In this document: positions 33,685 to 45,772 of the stretch, in pieces
Position numbering within the stretch: the stretch's first letter is position 1
How the letters are laid out: each line of letters starts with the position of its first letter
Source of the DNA: Hysterangium stoloniferum
Taxonomy: Eukaryota; Basidiomycota; Agaricomycetes; Hysterangiales; Hysterangiaceae
Length of the DNA: 64,000 nucleotides
Assembly: GCA_015178975.1 (NCBI GenBank)
Contig: WHVD01000006.1
Coordinates: forward strand, 558,001 to 622,000
Reading direction: 5' to 3'
Program-made: the position numbers and the translations under genes
The notes under the pieces: model-generated
What the model saw: the letters and a program-made list of their open reading frames with translations, nothing else
What the model was told of the DNA's origin: nothing
Databases searched by the model: none

Positions 33685-36600
33685 ATGGCTCCGAAGCGTC
33701 CTAATGACAGCCCAGAGCATTCGTCGCGACTTAAGAAAAAGAAAAAGACGGCCGAGGCTCGTGTTATCCATTTTCAGTCTGGTCCAAGCTCTGGGAGTGG
33801 GGCTTTGAAGAACAGTACGTGACGTTGACGATACGCTGAGGTGATGCTGAGCCAATTTTACTCCTTGTGTGCAGGCATGAGCGGGCTTCCCGCTGCAATA
33901 GACATCGAGAAATTTACAGAGGTGATTTGATCATACGGTTGCTCAATCAAGTACTGACATTCACAAAGGCACGGTCTTTCGAGATAGCAGCGATGCAGTC
34001 TGCGATGGAGAGTGCTCAAGGTTCTTCGACACAAAGAGCATGGCAAGCTCTCCCTCGATCCCTTCGTCGACGTGCTGCTTCCCATGATGTCCGGCGAGTA
34101 CCTGTGCGACTACGGGAAAAGGCTCGAGCTGAGGTAAGACTGTTTCGTTCCATTTGTGGATTGGGGTTGAGCCTATAATTGTAATCTCTTCGCAGATGGA
34201 TCCAGTCAAGCGCAAGGCACTCGGGAGAAAGCTATCTAAACGGGGAAATTCAAAGCATATTTCTAGGACGCAGAGCTTCCTGAAACGACAACGTGAGCAT
34301 TCAGCATTCAGCATCAAACTTAATTAACCAAATGATCAGACGAAAAGTCTTGGTTAGAAACTCACATATGGCACGCTAAACGTATGCATATGAAGAACAT
34401 ATGGGGCTATCGTCTTGTGCGTGTATCCTATGTAATATGATGACCCCCCTTTGAGGGAAACCTGCCTTGCTAGGCGGAAACCCCTACTGAAAAGTCGTAT
34501 CGACCCTCACATCGCTCTGCAATCCACTCTTCAATTATCCATGATGCATCGTATATGTCCACCATATCCGTTTCTGGGAAGCAGTTTATATTGGAGAAGG
34601 TGCTGTCACTTTGCTGTGATTGTCAAGGCGCCGGTCCCGCAGCCGTGAGGTATCATGGCCTATCAAACACTATGCGTAATAAACGCTAACAAATTGACCA
34701 TTTTTATAGATTTACACTGGGTTCTCGTATCCATGAAACACATCTTTACAAGCCCGGCGCATATCCTTTTGGACTCATTGCGCCTGTTACAGTCATGTGG
34801 AAACCAGTAGATGTTATTCACACCAATTCCGATTTGGGGGTTGCTTCAAACAAAGACAGTTCAGCTGTGGAATCAACTTCCAAAACGAGCAAAAAGTCGA
34901 AGGGAAAGCGGAAAGAGGATTCCGTTCTGCAGACATCGACCAAACCAGATCCGAACGCGTCTAGGACGTTTTGGCTTCGCGTGCACCCGTCCGCATGGTC
35001 GGAGGCTTGGAGCGCTGTTCGTCAGGCGGCAAGCTTGACATTAGAGGATACTTGTAAGGAAAAGGAAACGGTTGAAGTTGAGAACGACAGTAGGGCAGAA
35101 ATAACTCCCAATGGAAGTCTACAAACGTCCAAGGAGGAAGAGGTCGTCGATTTGATTGATCTCCGCTCTCAAGTGAACTGTTTCGAACTCACTGGTCCCC
35201 GGTCTAGCCAGGTTTTCAAGGGGGCCATCACTCCGGTAGCGGGCCAGAATGAACGGTCTGTCTTTCAACAAGTGAGAGCTATGAAACTATGAAATTTTAG
35301 TTTTTTTGCTTACATTGAATTTTCATTCGTTAGTTTTGGTCACAGTTGAAGGATTTGCAGACCCCGGGTTCCGTTCCTAGGGGGATGATCGTAGGACTCA
35401 AAGTACAAGATCCACGTCTCAAGTAGGTTTATGCATACCCTTTATCTGCCTTGGGATAATCAAAGTCATTTCGTATAGCTTCCCCCCGAAGAACGTCAAG
35501 GCGGAAGTTCAAACTGATGGTGACCTACCTAGCACCAGGCAAACCACAGTTTTCTCTGTATTTCCGAGCACAACGCTTGCAAAAAGTGAACTCTGGGATG
35601 AAGTTGAACGTGAAGGCGGATCACGGAAACCGAGATTCCAGAAAAAGGACTTGGATGAAAGACGGCAAAAGGTATAATATGTCAATCGTTATTTTCGTAA
35701 ACTATTGTGAACAACTCTCATAGAATCTCGTACCGGGAACCCCACTTGAACCCTTAAGACACGACGATCGTGTTCCTTTATTAGTGATACAACGTACATT
35801 AGGGTCGCAGTCCTCTGCGCCGCCCACACGTGCAACCAACACTGATTTTAACACGGACATCATGCATGGTTGGACTATTCTTTTTCCAGCACACTGGTCA
35901 ATGCCATTCTTCACATCCCTTATCCATACAGGGACTCGCGTTGCAGGGTTGCGTGAGAGGCGTACACAATCGTTTGAGGCCGGCGTACCCGACTTCCCGT
36001 TTGATTATCCGCTAACCCCGGCGTATCAGAGAGAAGCGACTATGTCTGAGATGGCGGAGAAAGCGAATTGGAACAAGAAACCGCCTGCGAAAAGGGTGGA
36101 TTGGGAAACGGTGGGTACGCGAAGTCCGTGGCGCGCCGATTGGGAGGTCATCCTGGGATTACCCCAAAAAGAGAACACGGAGGACGGTCTTCTGGGTGTT
36201 CAAAGAGACCTTTCCGATGTACATATGGGGGAAGTTGATGCTTCAGAATCCATGTGGCTATTACGTGGTCCAGAGACGCCTAATATCATCGCAGCCGCGT
36301 CAAGCTCACAAAATCCTGGCTTCATTCTCCTCGAAAAAGTCAATGCACTACGAGCCAAAAAAAACCTCAGCGCATTGGGGACAAGTGCAGTGGCACTGTT
36401 GAGGGGCGCCTTGGTACAAGTAAAACTGAACCTTTGCGGACGAGGAAATCCTGATGATCTGGCTGCTATCTATGAGGTCGGGAAGGAAGAAAGTGAACGA
36501 CTGAGGCGGATGCTACTCAAGAAACGAGGCGGTGATATCGAAGGCACTGCTGATGACGAAGTGGGTTTTCACAGCTGGCGCTCAGCTGTATCGGTGCTCC

Positions 36601-36777
36601 CCTATCATTGCTGATCATGTTCCATTGCAGCTTTCTGAAGTCACAGTTCAAAACAGCGTAATGATTGGATATGTCACGACAGGTAAATATTCCCTTAGTC
36701 GGGGACGGGGACATGCGATCGGTGCCGTATCAGCAGCACGCCTAATCGCGATTTGTGCCAGAGATACCGCGAAGTAG
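33685..36777 (+). CDS. POP1: RNase P/MRP subunit POP1
   Basis: Eleven exons join without a break to 839 residues (33685-33814, 33875-33921, 33969-34133, 34196-34292, 34340-34416, 34474-34649, 34710-35271, 35334-35422, 35479-35671, 35724-36560, 36631-36777). POP1 is the large protein of RNase P and RNase MRP, which process tRNA and rRNA precursors in the nucleus and nucleolus. Visible are the Lys-rich nuclear signal near the start, the N-terminal POP1 domain (SMSGLPAAIDIEKF; RAWQALPRSLRRRAASHDV; WLETHIWHAKRMHM; TPTEKSYRPSHRSAIH), the POPLD domain (HGWTILFPAHWSMPFF and GVPDFPFDYP, about 555-610) and the conserved C-terminal GYVTTGKYSLSRGRGHAIG. Residues about 245-330 are a variable Ser/Lys-rich linker. 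The length is normal for the family. Confidence 0.93.
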
Positions 36778-36779
36778 GT

Positions 36780-37133
36780 TTACTTTCGTTTATTCAACCC
36801 CCCCGACTGACCTTTACATAGCACGTCGCATTTAAGGTTAGTTAAGATTAAGGATAGGGAAAGTTCAATTTGTAGGGCAGCAACTATGGAAATTATGACG
36901 ATATAAAGCCCTAAGCCTATTATGATGTTACTGCGAGTCTCATGAGCTTGCTTGTCAGTCCTCTTGTCAAAGGCTAAGCCACTGCTACTCGTAAAGGCCT
37001 GTCTCAGATCTTTGGAAATAGGGAACGTAATCCGCTTGTTTTGCGCTGATGACCTAGGCGGGGCGTACTGACTGAAGCAATAAGTGATGAAGTCTAAGAA
37101 GTTGACCAGTAAAAACATATGAAACGATAGCAA
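36780..37133 (-). CDS. Possible terminal exon with membrane span
   Basis: An open frame of 117 residues, tail-to-tail with POP1. It contains one clear hydrophobic segment (NIIIGLGLYIVIISIVAALQ) after a basic stretch. The N-terminal part may belong to an intron, so this could be the last exon of a gene starting further right. I do not recognise it. Confidence 0.3.
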   Translation of the reverse strand: MLSFHMFLLVNFLDFITYCFSQYAPPRSSAQNKRITFPISKDLRQAFTSSSGLAFDKRTDKQAHETRSNIIIGLGLYIVIISIVAALQIELSLSLILTNLKCDVLCKGQSGGLNKRK

Positions 37134-37475
37134 TTCAATGGCTGCTTATCCCGCCTCAGAACTTTTCATGATATCACCTACAATCTGTTGAGAAACCGCA
37201 CTGAGATACTTACTATATTCTTTCCAGTTGCTTGTTAGTGTGGCCAGTTTAGACGCCGTAAGAGCTGGTTTATAAAGTGTCAAATAGGAGTCGAAAATCA
37301 ATATTGAGCTAGAGCTTACAATATCAATTTTCCCAATTATAAGGGAGTATATATTTTGTCGGGAGCGTTCGCCTCCAGAGGCCAGGTTCTATCTGTTCTA
37401 TTCAAAGGTATTCAGATTGGGGGGAGTGGCAATAAGTCAAATTGAACAGTGTTTTAATTAAGAGGAGATATTTTT

Positions 37476-38152
37476 CTAACGTTCCCGTTCCCTATTTGAC
37501 ACAGAGAGCGAGTGAATAGATGTGTATTTCTCGGCATCATTCTCCGCCGGGCTTTCCAAGGATATGCACGTATAGTTCCCTAATTCTATGTTGTGCTGTA
37601 AATAATAATCATCCCGCCGGGTTTGCTTGTTCTCTAAGCTGCCAAGAAGCTTCTGATGTAGCGGTTGCATTTTGATGCTACCGGCCGCAGAAGTGTGACA
37701 GCACTGACAGTGGTTACCACTATCCCCGATAAAAATATGATACGCGCCTCGCGGTAAAATACCCTCGAGAGTTTTTTCCAAGACATTTTCCACACCTGAA
37801 AATTCGCAAGATACTCGAGAAAAATCCGGCGAAAATACAACAAATTCTACGACTCGACTCCACTTATGGTTCCCTGAATGTCCCCTGTGCCACTAATTAA
37901 TTACTGATTCCAATTTGGGTACAGCACACCATTTTGCACCTGATCTGATATTAAAGAGAGACATGGGAATGCGCTCAAGCGATATATCAAACTTACAAGC
38001 TGGATAAATTTAATCGGCAGGATAGTGAGCCGACTGATGATAATAATCCTGGATCCGTCAATCGGCCGACGAATCCCAAATGCGGACAGCAGATGCTGTT
38101 GGCGACGGGCGCTTCCGTGTTTATGGGACTTCCCCGCTTGGTTAAACATACT
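37476..38152 (-). CDS. Hypothetical gene, exons uncertain
   Basis: Two blocks look coding: about 38152-37910, starting MFNQAGKSHKHGSARR and containing HLLSAFGIRRPIDGSR, and about 37860-37476, ending HSLSVSNRERER. The second holds a Cys/His cluster (HCQCCH), FSPDFSRVSCEFSGVE and a GVENVLEKTLEGILPRG segment. Donor and acceptor sites that join them cleanly were not established. Family unknown. Confidence 0.35.
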
Positions 38153-38406
38153 TGTTAGCGTGTAGTGTCTGCGTCGTCCGGCAGAGTGAACACTATGTAT
38201 TCTATTGATGGAAGAAACTACTTGAACAGTTACGGTCCACTTGTTATACAATGCAGGGATATATATAGATATGGGCCGAGTAGGGGAAGAATGCAAGGAG
38301 AACTTCGAAAGCATGTCCTGAAAGCAAATGATCGCTTGGCGCTTACGACAGTGGGTCTAGGCAAAGCTACGAGCCAGACGGCTCATTCAACGGGGTTCTG
38401 TCTGCG

Positions 38407-40104
38407 TTACGAGCTACTTTCGATTTTGATACCTTTTAGAGCCTGCAGGTTGCTCTGTACGGTGTTATAGACAGCGGATGTCCACCGATCGGCGTGTCTC
38501 TGCGAAAATCTACGCGAGAAAAGGTAAACATATATATAATATATGGATTATAATACGTACTTTCGTAAGGGTATCCCTTTTTCATCTAGTGGATTGAGAG
38601 CCTCAGCCTCACCGATCGCCATTTGATCCAATATTGCCTGATGCTGAGTTACGACCTCATCGGGCCACATTGAGAAGGATATAGGATTGCACGGGTCGCG
38701 TTTGCCAATAGAAGGATCGGCTCGAAACTCAGCTAACCGTACGAGCGCTTCTTTAGCCATCTTAACAACATCGGGTGTGGTGGGTGTAAACGGGGGAGGA
38801 GCTGGTTGGCGAGACAAAAAATCAACAAATACCCTATTGGTAATACCCGTGTACTGAGGGAGGATCTGTACAACGGAGGAGAGAGTTAGAACGGATATCT
38901 GATTTCGTAAGAAAAAACGCACCAAGAACATTTCGGGAGCACCTCTAACAACAAACAACTGCGACCCTGGTATTCTCTCTTGTGTTTGGCTGACCACATC
39001 TAAAGGGTGAGCGACGCTTCTGTCCCCCTGCAGGAGATTTCAGACATGTGGTTCAGCTCGGTCAATGCTGCGTACCGTCATGAGGAGAACTGGTTGTCTC
39101 ATTTTGGCATATTCATCAGAACTCGGAGGGCATCGCTACGCTGAGGCTTTAGCGTCGGGAAAGAGTACCAGCCTCACGACACGCACCCCAAATGTCAATT
39201 CCATTGTTACCCGTCGCCTCCGAGGTGGTATATTGATTTGCCACCAAGCAACAATCTATGAAGAAGTCGAAGTATCAGCCACCGAGCCTAAGCCCTAGAA
39301 GGGTAATATACACCTCGTCTTCTAGATCTGGCGCTATTTGCTGAAGGTTTACCCCCAGTCAGACCAGAGTCCGTTCATCGGATTTACTTCGGGGAACACT
39401 CACACCATTGAACATAAAGTGGCTCATCTCCAATATAGCCTGCTCATACGTCTCAAGGTCAGGCGGAAATGACCACAGTTCTATGAGATCTTGGTACGCC
39501 TTAGGCACCCAGTCCAAACTTGATAAAACGAGTTAGTGTTATCTCGACTCCGTTGAATGAAAGGTTGTGGTTGCATACGGAATATCGGTCGGGAGACTGC
39601 ATAGACAAAGGGACAGGCATTTCGAAGGGAATAGAATGGAAAGGCGACACGCAGCCCATATTGAGTTCAGTTGTACAGCGAACACATGGACTGGTGGGAG
39701 CTGTAGCAGCTCGCACGCAAAAGCAACGTCTGCGGCGTCTACATAGGAATCGCGGCGAGCTTGGCACCGAATGGTTAGCTCCGCTGATGCATTCGAAGTG
39801 ACATGGAAAAATCGGGCACCTGAGTATGTGCTTTTGGTTCTGCCCGAATTGCGCTGGTCGAAAGCAATCATGTTGTACATATTTGTTAGACGGGGCTCCT
39901 AGATATCGATCAGCCTTAGCGGCCTTCGGGGATGGCTACAGCAGTGTCTACCTTGAATTGACCTCTGAGCCATGTAACATCGAGGGAAACGGGATGCATG
40001 AGGAGAATGGTAGGCTTCTGGGTATCAAAAAGAGCCACGTTATCGTTTGGGGTATTAGTGATGTAGAACAGTGCAATGTCATTGGCAATGTGGCAGAGGG
40101 GCAT
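38407..40104 (-). CDS. Alpha/beta-hydrolase family protein
   Basis: Ten exons (40104-39952, 39898-39820, 39783-39579, 39518-39404, 39340-39314, 39255-39187, 39135-39076, 39027-38923, 38865-38561, 38509-38407) give 406 residues in one frame. The fold signature is clear: ILLMHPVSLDVTW is the oxyanion strand-loop, followed by IAFDQRNSGRT, the nucleophile-elbow region HVFAVQLNSIWAA, a cap region, PVLLMTGDRSVAHP for the acid loop, and GSQLFVVRG. The usual GxSxG elbow is not present; Ser lies in QLNSI without flanking glycines, so activity as a classical esterase is uncertain. An N-terminal extension open upstream (40276) is probably leader. Substrate unknown; it may belong to a basidiomycete-specific subfamily. 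Confidence 0.8.
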
Positions 40105-42894
40105 ATTGGTGGGAAGTATAGAGAGAGAAAATTGGCAAGACTGCGGAGATATAAAGTAGCACAAATGGTAGCTTAGCGAGTGGTTTGTGGGCGACGGGGA
40201 CTGGGCTAAGGAAACCGGTCATGCAACGCATAGACTTAGCGATTAATGCAAGTGGTTCCTCGTATACAGCGCCCACATAGTTTCATTTTACAGAGTCTCT
40301 CTCGCCTGAGCCTTTATATATCACGGCTCGCGGCGGGAACATCACATAAATTAAAAGTGCTTTTTTGAGCAATGTAGAGGCCCTACGACTGAGACAGTCA
40401 TATTTTTCTGTGAGGGAATGGTTGGAGTGAGGTAAATTAAGAACATGGCCAATAAAGTACAGTTCACCCCTCAATATATATTCGCTTATGGTGGCAGGAT
40501 CCGCCGAGGCCTTGGATTGTTGATCTTCCGAGCTTAGCGGATTCTTTTCCTGTGGGAATTGTTCACATATGATGTTTCTAGGAAGTACTCATGATTTACT
40601 TCTGACGCAGGGCTGAATGGCTGAAACTACACCTGGGTTAAACTTCAATGGGAGTGACTAGACCAATACGAAGGAGTTTCGGCCATCTTACTGGTGAACG
40701 AGCGACTTCCATTTTCCCACGGTGAGTCCTTAGGTTTAATCAAAGAAGCGAGATAGAAGCCAGGATTCTTACCCCTACTACAAGTAAGGTATGGGACAAC
40801 CTTGTTTCCGTGTATTTTGTGTTTTAGTTCCAAACTTCAGATGGGAGCTAGGATTCTTACCCCCACTACGAGTAAGCTATGGGACATCCTTGTTTCCTAT
40901 GATCTGTAGTTCCTAACTTGAGTTCTTTAAATACTTGAACTGCGAAGGCGGACTTTCGCGGAGATTTCTCGGGTTGATCACGCGGAATTAGAGCACACTG
41001 TCAGTTGAAGATTTCACATAGACTGTCCAACGCTCGTTTGGTCGTCCACACGTCGTTATTTCGTTGTTGTTGAGACGACAGAGTCCGAGTAAAGGCTTTA
41101 TAGTCCGTGGACCAGTAGTGCGCTAAAAAGAGTTTGATAAATGGTGCTATTTTTAACCTGATTTCAAGAGGAATAATAATCAATAATACATGCACGTGAA
41201 CTGTGGAGCCTTTAATGCAATCACATTACATGAAACATCTGAAGGTGGCTAGCGCCGAATATTAATTAGGTGTCACCGCGACATAAAACAAAGCACAAAG
41301 CTTCACAAGAGGGTGGTAAGTATAAGTTTTCAGTAGGTGCGATCATTGACATCTTTCTTGTCATTTGTGACGTTGAGTAGAAATATTTAATTCCGGAATG
41401 TCCGATACAAGTCACGCATAGGAATGCTAAGTCAGTGTTACTCACGGTACTAGTATAAGAATCACATCGAATTTGTGACAACATGTGGTGTCATCAGAAA
41501 TCCAACTAGAAGTTATTTAGAGTTGTCCACCTTCAATGATTGACGTACAGGCTAAATAATGGTCCCGTACAATTTCGTATGGAACATTGCCGAACCATTC
41601 AGGTGGAAGAGAGGATTATTCATTCACACCGTTTTTTAGCGGAGTCCTTCCTTCTCAGCCACGTATAAGGAGCAGCCGAGGGACGTTCAAAATGACCAAG
41701 CGGGAGGTGTCAACGTGGTTGCTGTCTCTCGTGCGGTTCTGTTCTTTCTTGTCTGTCCCTGCAGGTCCGTCGGTCTAGCCAAACGCTAAAAGGAACCGCG
41801 TACCTCTGCATCATATTCAGACGTACAAGACGTGACCTTAAATAGCATGTGACGTGGTGGTGGTTGCATTTGATACCTGATGCACGGCGGTCCGAAACAG
41901 CGTAAGGACAAAGGGGGGCCAAGATCTGGTATGTCATTGCTATCTGCTAGAGCACTTGTCCCAAATAGGCTGAACGTGTTGATTTCAGGAAGCGCCCAGA
42001 TCTATCTTCATACAATTTTATCAGCATGTCATGTTCTGGATACCCTACTTTTTTCCCTCGACCAGGCGAACCCAAAGAAGAGGAAACAAGCGTGCGAAAC
42101 AATGCTCTCTTGAGACAAGCGACAGCCCATCCCGCCAATGCGGTAAAGAGTAATCGCAGATGTGACATCTAGAGGGTGCGCGTCTATGCGGGTAATGAAG
42201 TTATCCTTTTTTAGACCTTCCCAATGCGGGAACCGTGACCATAATCCCGGAACCAATCATTGCGACAGCGCAGCAAACAAGTATCCTCCGCCTCTCAACT
42301 CTAAGTCAGATTTTGTTGATTTACGGCTGCTTATCTGTGGGAATTTAGGGTGTCGTCGCGAACTTGCCGCGTGTTCACAGCCTTTTGCTTTTATCACTTC
42401 ATTTATTTCAGGACACTAACCAGTATGGTCCTGTGGCAAGCGATATGCATAACCACGAGGGACTAGTCCACGCCTATTTTTTGCATAAATTTCTTCAACT
42501 TCGAATTTCCAAAAGAAGCTCCGATCCCAAAGAATACTCTAGTCTTGATTGCCGAAATATATTTAATTTTCAATCAAACTAACGATCACCTTACCGATTG
42601 GGTTAACCCCATCGGTCGGGATTTTGGCTCGAAATTGAAGGCGCTGTAATCCATTAGTTGGCTACCTCAGCCCATGAGAGTGGAGGATTAAAGTGGCTCG
42701 ATCCATCTCATGCACCTTTCTTCCCCGTCACCCTCATCTCTCTGGCCCTCGTCGTTTCTCAATGGAGTCCAGCAACGCCCCTCAGTATGCCACGCATCTT
42801 CAGCTGCTCCTCTGTTACGATGTGCGTGTCTCCACTCTCAGCCCTGTATTTGCTACGAGATTCTTATCTTCACTGTGTATAGGTTTGCCAGAAG
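40105..42894. other. Long intergenic region, small ORFs only
   Basis: No confident gene. A possible small plus-strand gene begins at 41880 (MHGGPKQRKDKGGPRSG) with a plausible intron at about 41928-41988, but its continuation is ambiguous and no family is recognised. A direct duplication is listed separately (40758-40912). The ATG-started frame at 42762 could be an upstream exon of the UbiA gene. Confidence 0.4.
40758..40912. repeat. Imperfect direct duplication, about 70 bp
   Basis: Two copies, 40758-40830 and 40846-40912, each containing AGGATTCTTACCCC..ACTAC..GTAAG..TATGGGACA..CCTTGTTTCC. Within each, CTTAC and GTAAG form a small inverted repeat. No coding capacity. It lies between the hydrolase and UbiA genes. 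Confidence 0.75.
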
Positions 42895-44003
42895 ATGTTC
42901 TCGCTTATAGCAACGAGCCTCATTGATGGGGCGTCGCTGTTGCCGTTCGTCTTCAGCTTCCTCAAGACCCTCTTCCTCTTCACCAAATCCGACTTTAAGA
43001 CTATCTTGATTCCCGTGGTGAGTCTTCTTCAGTTCACGGCCCCACACACGTCCTGACAACACGCCCAAGACTGTGTTTGCAGCCACCACAGCCCCGCACG
43101 TCGATTCCGCTTCAGGGGTACAGGTGCTATGCTGGACATGGCTGCACTGTCTCCATTGTGCTTTAGCAAACCAGAGTTTGGACCCAGATGAAGATGCTCT
43201 CAACAAGCCTGACCGTCCCATCCCCTCTGGTCGTGTTACTGTCGCGCAAACAAGAGTCATGCGATGGGCATGCATCATCCCGTGTCTCGCTCTTTCAGCA
43301 ATGTATAGTACGAGGGTTGTACAAGCCAGTGCAGCCTTGGCATTCTTTCTGTACATCTACAACGAGCTGAAGTTCAACGCTCATTGGCTTAGTCGGAATT
43401 TCCTCAATGGCGCAGGGTTAGCGTGTTTTGAAGTAGGCGCGACCTTGATTGCTGGTGAGTTCCGTGTTTCTGGGGGTTTCTACGGTACTCATACCTCCAT
43501 TTTCTCAGGACGTGACAGAAGTACCCTGGATACAACTTCAAAGCTCGCGATTGCCATCAGCACTAGTATATTCATGACGACGATTCACACACAGGTATGA
43601 TTACTTCTCCATTTTCACATCAAATATTGATTTGTAAACTGCGCAGGACTTTAAAGACCTATTGGGTGATGAGAAGATCGGTAGGAAGACATTGCCCATG
43701 GTCTTCCCCTGGGCATCGAGGATATCCGTCATCATTGAGCTGACTGCGTGGTCCTTTGCATTGCGGTACATATGGAATACCAACACGGCTACTTCGGTAG
43801 TTATGGTCACCTTGAGCAGCATCGTTGGTGCTCGATTCCTATTTATGGACTCTATCGACTCGGACCAGAAATCATTTTATTTATACAATGTATGCGGACT
43901 TTTTCTTATTTCCTTCCCGCTCACCTGTCTCACTATATTGTCCCCTTAGGTCTGGCTGACATTTGCAAATTCTCTTCCTGCTTTAACCATCCGGGCATTG
44001 TAA
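42895..44003 (+). CDS. UbiA-family prenyltransferase-like membrane protein
   Basis: Five exons (42895-43017, 43070-43454, 43509-43594, 43647-43889, 43950-44003) give 296 residues. The family transfers or cyclises prenyl diphosphates within a multi-helix membrane barrel. The first Asp-rich motif is present as NQSLDPDEDALNKPDRP (about 70-86) and the second as DFKDLLGDEKIGRKTLP (about 199-215), which bind Mg-diphosphate. Hydrophobic spans include LLPFVFSFLKTLFLF, ALAFFLYIYNEL and VVMVTLSSIVGARFLF. The fungal DxxxDxxNKPDRP form suggests a terpenoid or meroterpenoid enzyme rather than mitochondrial COQ2. The start at 42895 is the best in-frame ATG; an upstream exon is possible. Confidence 0.82.
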
Positions 44004-45652
44004 ACCTGAACCTGATAATGTCTATGTAAGCAAGGCCGTCCATCCTCCTGATCAATGCCAACTGACTTCTACAGAACGAATATTATTGCCATGACTCATG
44101 TAGTATCCGTCATGCTGTGTCACTCCTGTTGTAGACGAAGCCGGTATCAACCTTGTTGTACGATCAACCGAGGCAAGACAAAAGGATCATTGGAGTGTCT
44201 TGCCCTGGAGTTACGTTTATTTTTCTGTATGGATCCTGATTTTAACGGTAATGCGTGCATTATGAATATGTAGTAGGATTCTCGTGGAATTTTCACCGGT
44301 CTAAGATTGCGTTTATTTCGTGACACCTTTCTCAACGATCCAATACCGCGGATTTGCATACCTTGCCTTATATCTTGACTTGTCAGAATGTAATTGTATT
44401 CATTTACTGTATAAGCATCTTGTTTTCAACCCAAGAGACGATCGAATATTGCAGCTAAAGAACCAATAAAACATTGCCTTTTTCAAAAGAAGGTAATCAT
44501 AATCGTTCGCATATGGCATATCCAACGGTGTATCCTAGAAGATCCTGGGTATTTCTTCATGATTTATGAGCTTCCAAAGAGAAAATCAGGAACAGTCGCC
44601 TGTACAAGGCTGCAGCATCCTTGGATCGATGCCGATCTTGTACGTTCGCTTCATAGCCGATCAACCCTGAGCTTGAGAACGGTTTATCTACGGAACTCAA
44701 GAATTACTTGGCTAGTGCCTAAACAGCTCAAAAACCCAGGCAGACGGTTGATGGACTATTGTGTGAGCGGCGGATGCTGGTGCTGCTCCAAAGAAAAGTA
44801 AACACTTATGTGCCACGATACTAATGGAAGTGGGATCAGAAAAGAACCCTCAGTGCGAAGGCCATTTTAACGAGAAAAGGATCAAGATTCGATTCATCCC
44901 ACGCGAGAAAGGTAACGTCACTGTCCATGAGTTGAAGTTCCGGAGATCTAGCGGTATGACATTACAAGCAGAGGTAATTTCTGTACATTGGAAAAAACAC
45001 TTTGCAGTGTTTTTTTTTCGGGTAGGTTTTTCCATTAGAAGAAAATAAATGGAGGGATTGAGGATATATATCGGTGTGAATGCGCAAGGGATGGGTCTGC
45101 ATCGTGCACGTGCACACCCTTAATTACTTTTCATCTAGATTTGCACATTCTTGAATAGATCGGTATCAGGAGTGATCATCTGGGAGAAAAGAAAAAACAG
45201 CGCGAAGGCGAGGCGTTTGTTTTGACAGTACGGGAACCCGCTAGAGGGGCTTGGTACAGAATCGGTCATGAATGGCCGCACACGCGTTTCGGCGTGATTT
45301 TGAGATGCATCTTCTCTGTGTACCTGAATGAGAATTTATGTGGAAAGTGCGGTGCGATCTCCGAATAAGCCTCGAGGCAGTGGCCACTCTGCGGATATTA
45401 TAGCGGGCAGGGAGGCAGAACACGTGTTGAGCGAAATGCTTGTGGAACAAAATACAGAGTGATATAACATTATTGTCTACGAATGAGTTAAGGGGACAAA
45501 GAACGAGCAGGAGCCGAAAGTTCGGTAAAGGTGGCATGGAGTATATTACTTCGCACGAGAAACATGTAGGATGTACATTCTAGCGACGTTCCCGGAGTCT
45601 CAATGGGTTAGAGGATCTGGGAGCCATACTAGAGCCTCCCTCTCCCTGAATG
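44004..45652. other. Intergenic, no supported gene
   Basis: Short frames at 44559-44801 and 44824-45048 (plus) and 45241-45537 (minus) show no domain or splice partners. Parts could be untranslated regions of UbiA. An A/T-rich tract occurs near 45010. Confidence 0.4.
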
Positions 45653-45772
45653 ATGCCAGCTGTCGCTGGCATGTGTAATGGCATTTCCGCCGGGGCGGAG
45701 TAGCTACGCCGCTCGCCTTACCCCACTAGGTAGTCAACTACCTAGTGGGCATAGTCCTCCGCAAGGCGGCAC
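45653..45772 (+). other. Cluster of GC-rich hairpins
   Basis: Within 120 bp there are four perfect or near-perfect stem-loops. ATGCCAGC/GCTGGCAT lies at 45653-45672, TCCGCC/GGCGGA at 45686-45699, the palindrome GTAGCTAC at about 45700, and a 13-bp stem CCCACTAGGTAGT with a 2-nt loop at 45722-45749. An enclosing pair (GCCG..CCTT with AAGG-CGGC) brackets the last hairpin. The pattern suggests a structured RNA, a folded mobile element, or a mitochondrial GC-cluster transferred to the nucleus. No known RNA family is recognised. Confidence 0.6.

Noticed and set aside
44559-45048. Two small plus-strand frames after UbiA
   Set aside because: No recognisable motif or splice partners; they may be untranslated sequence.
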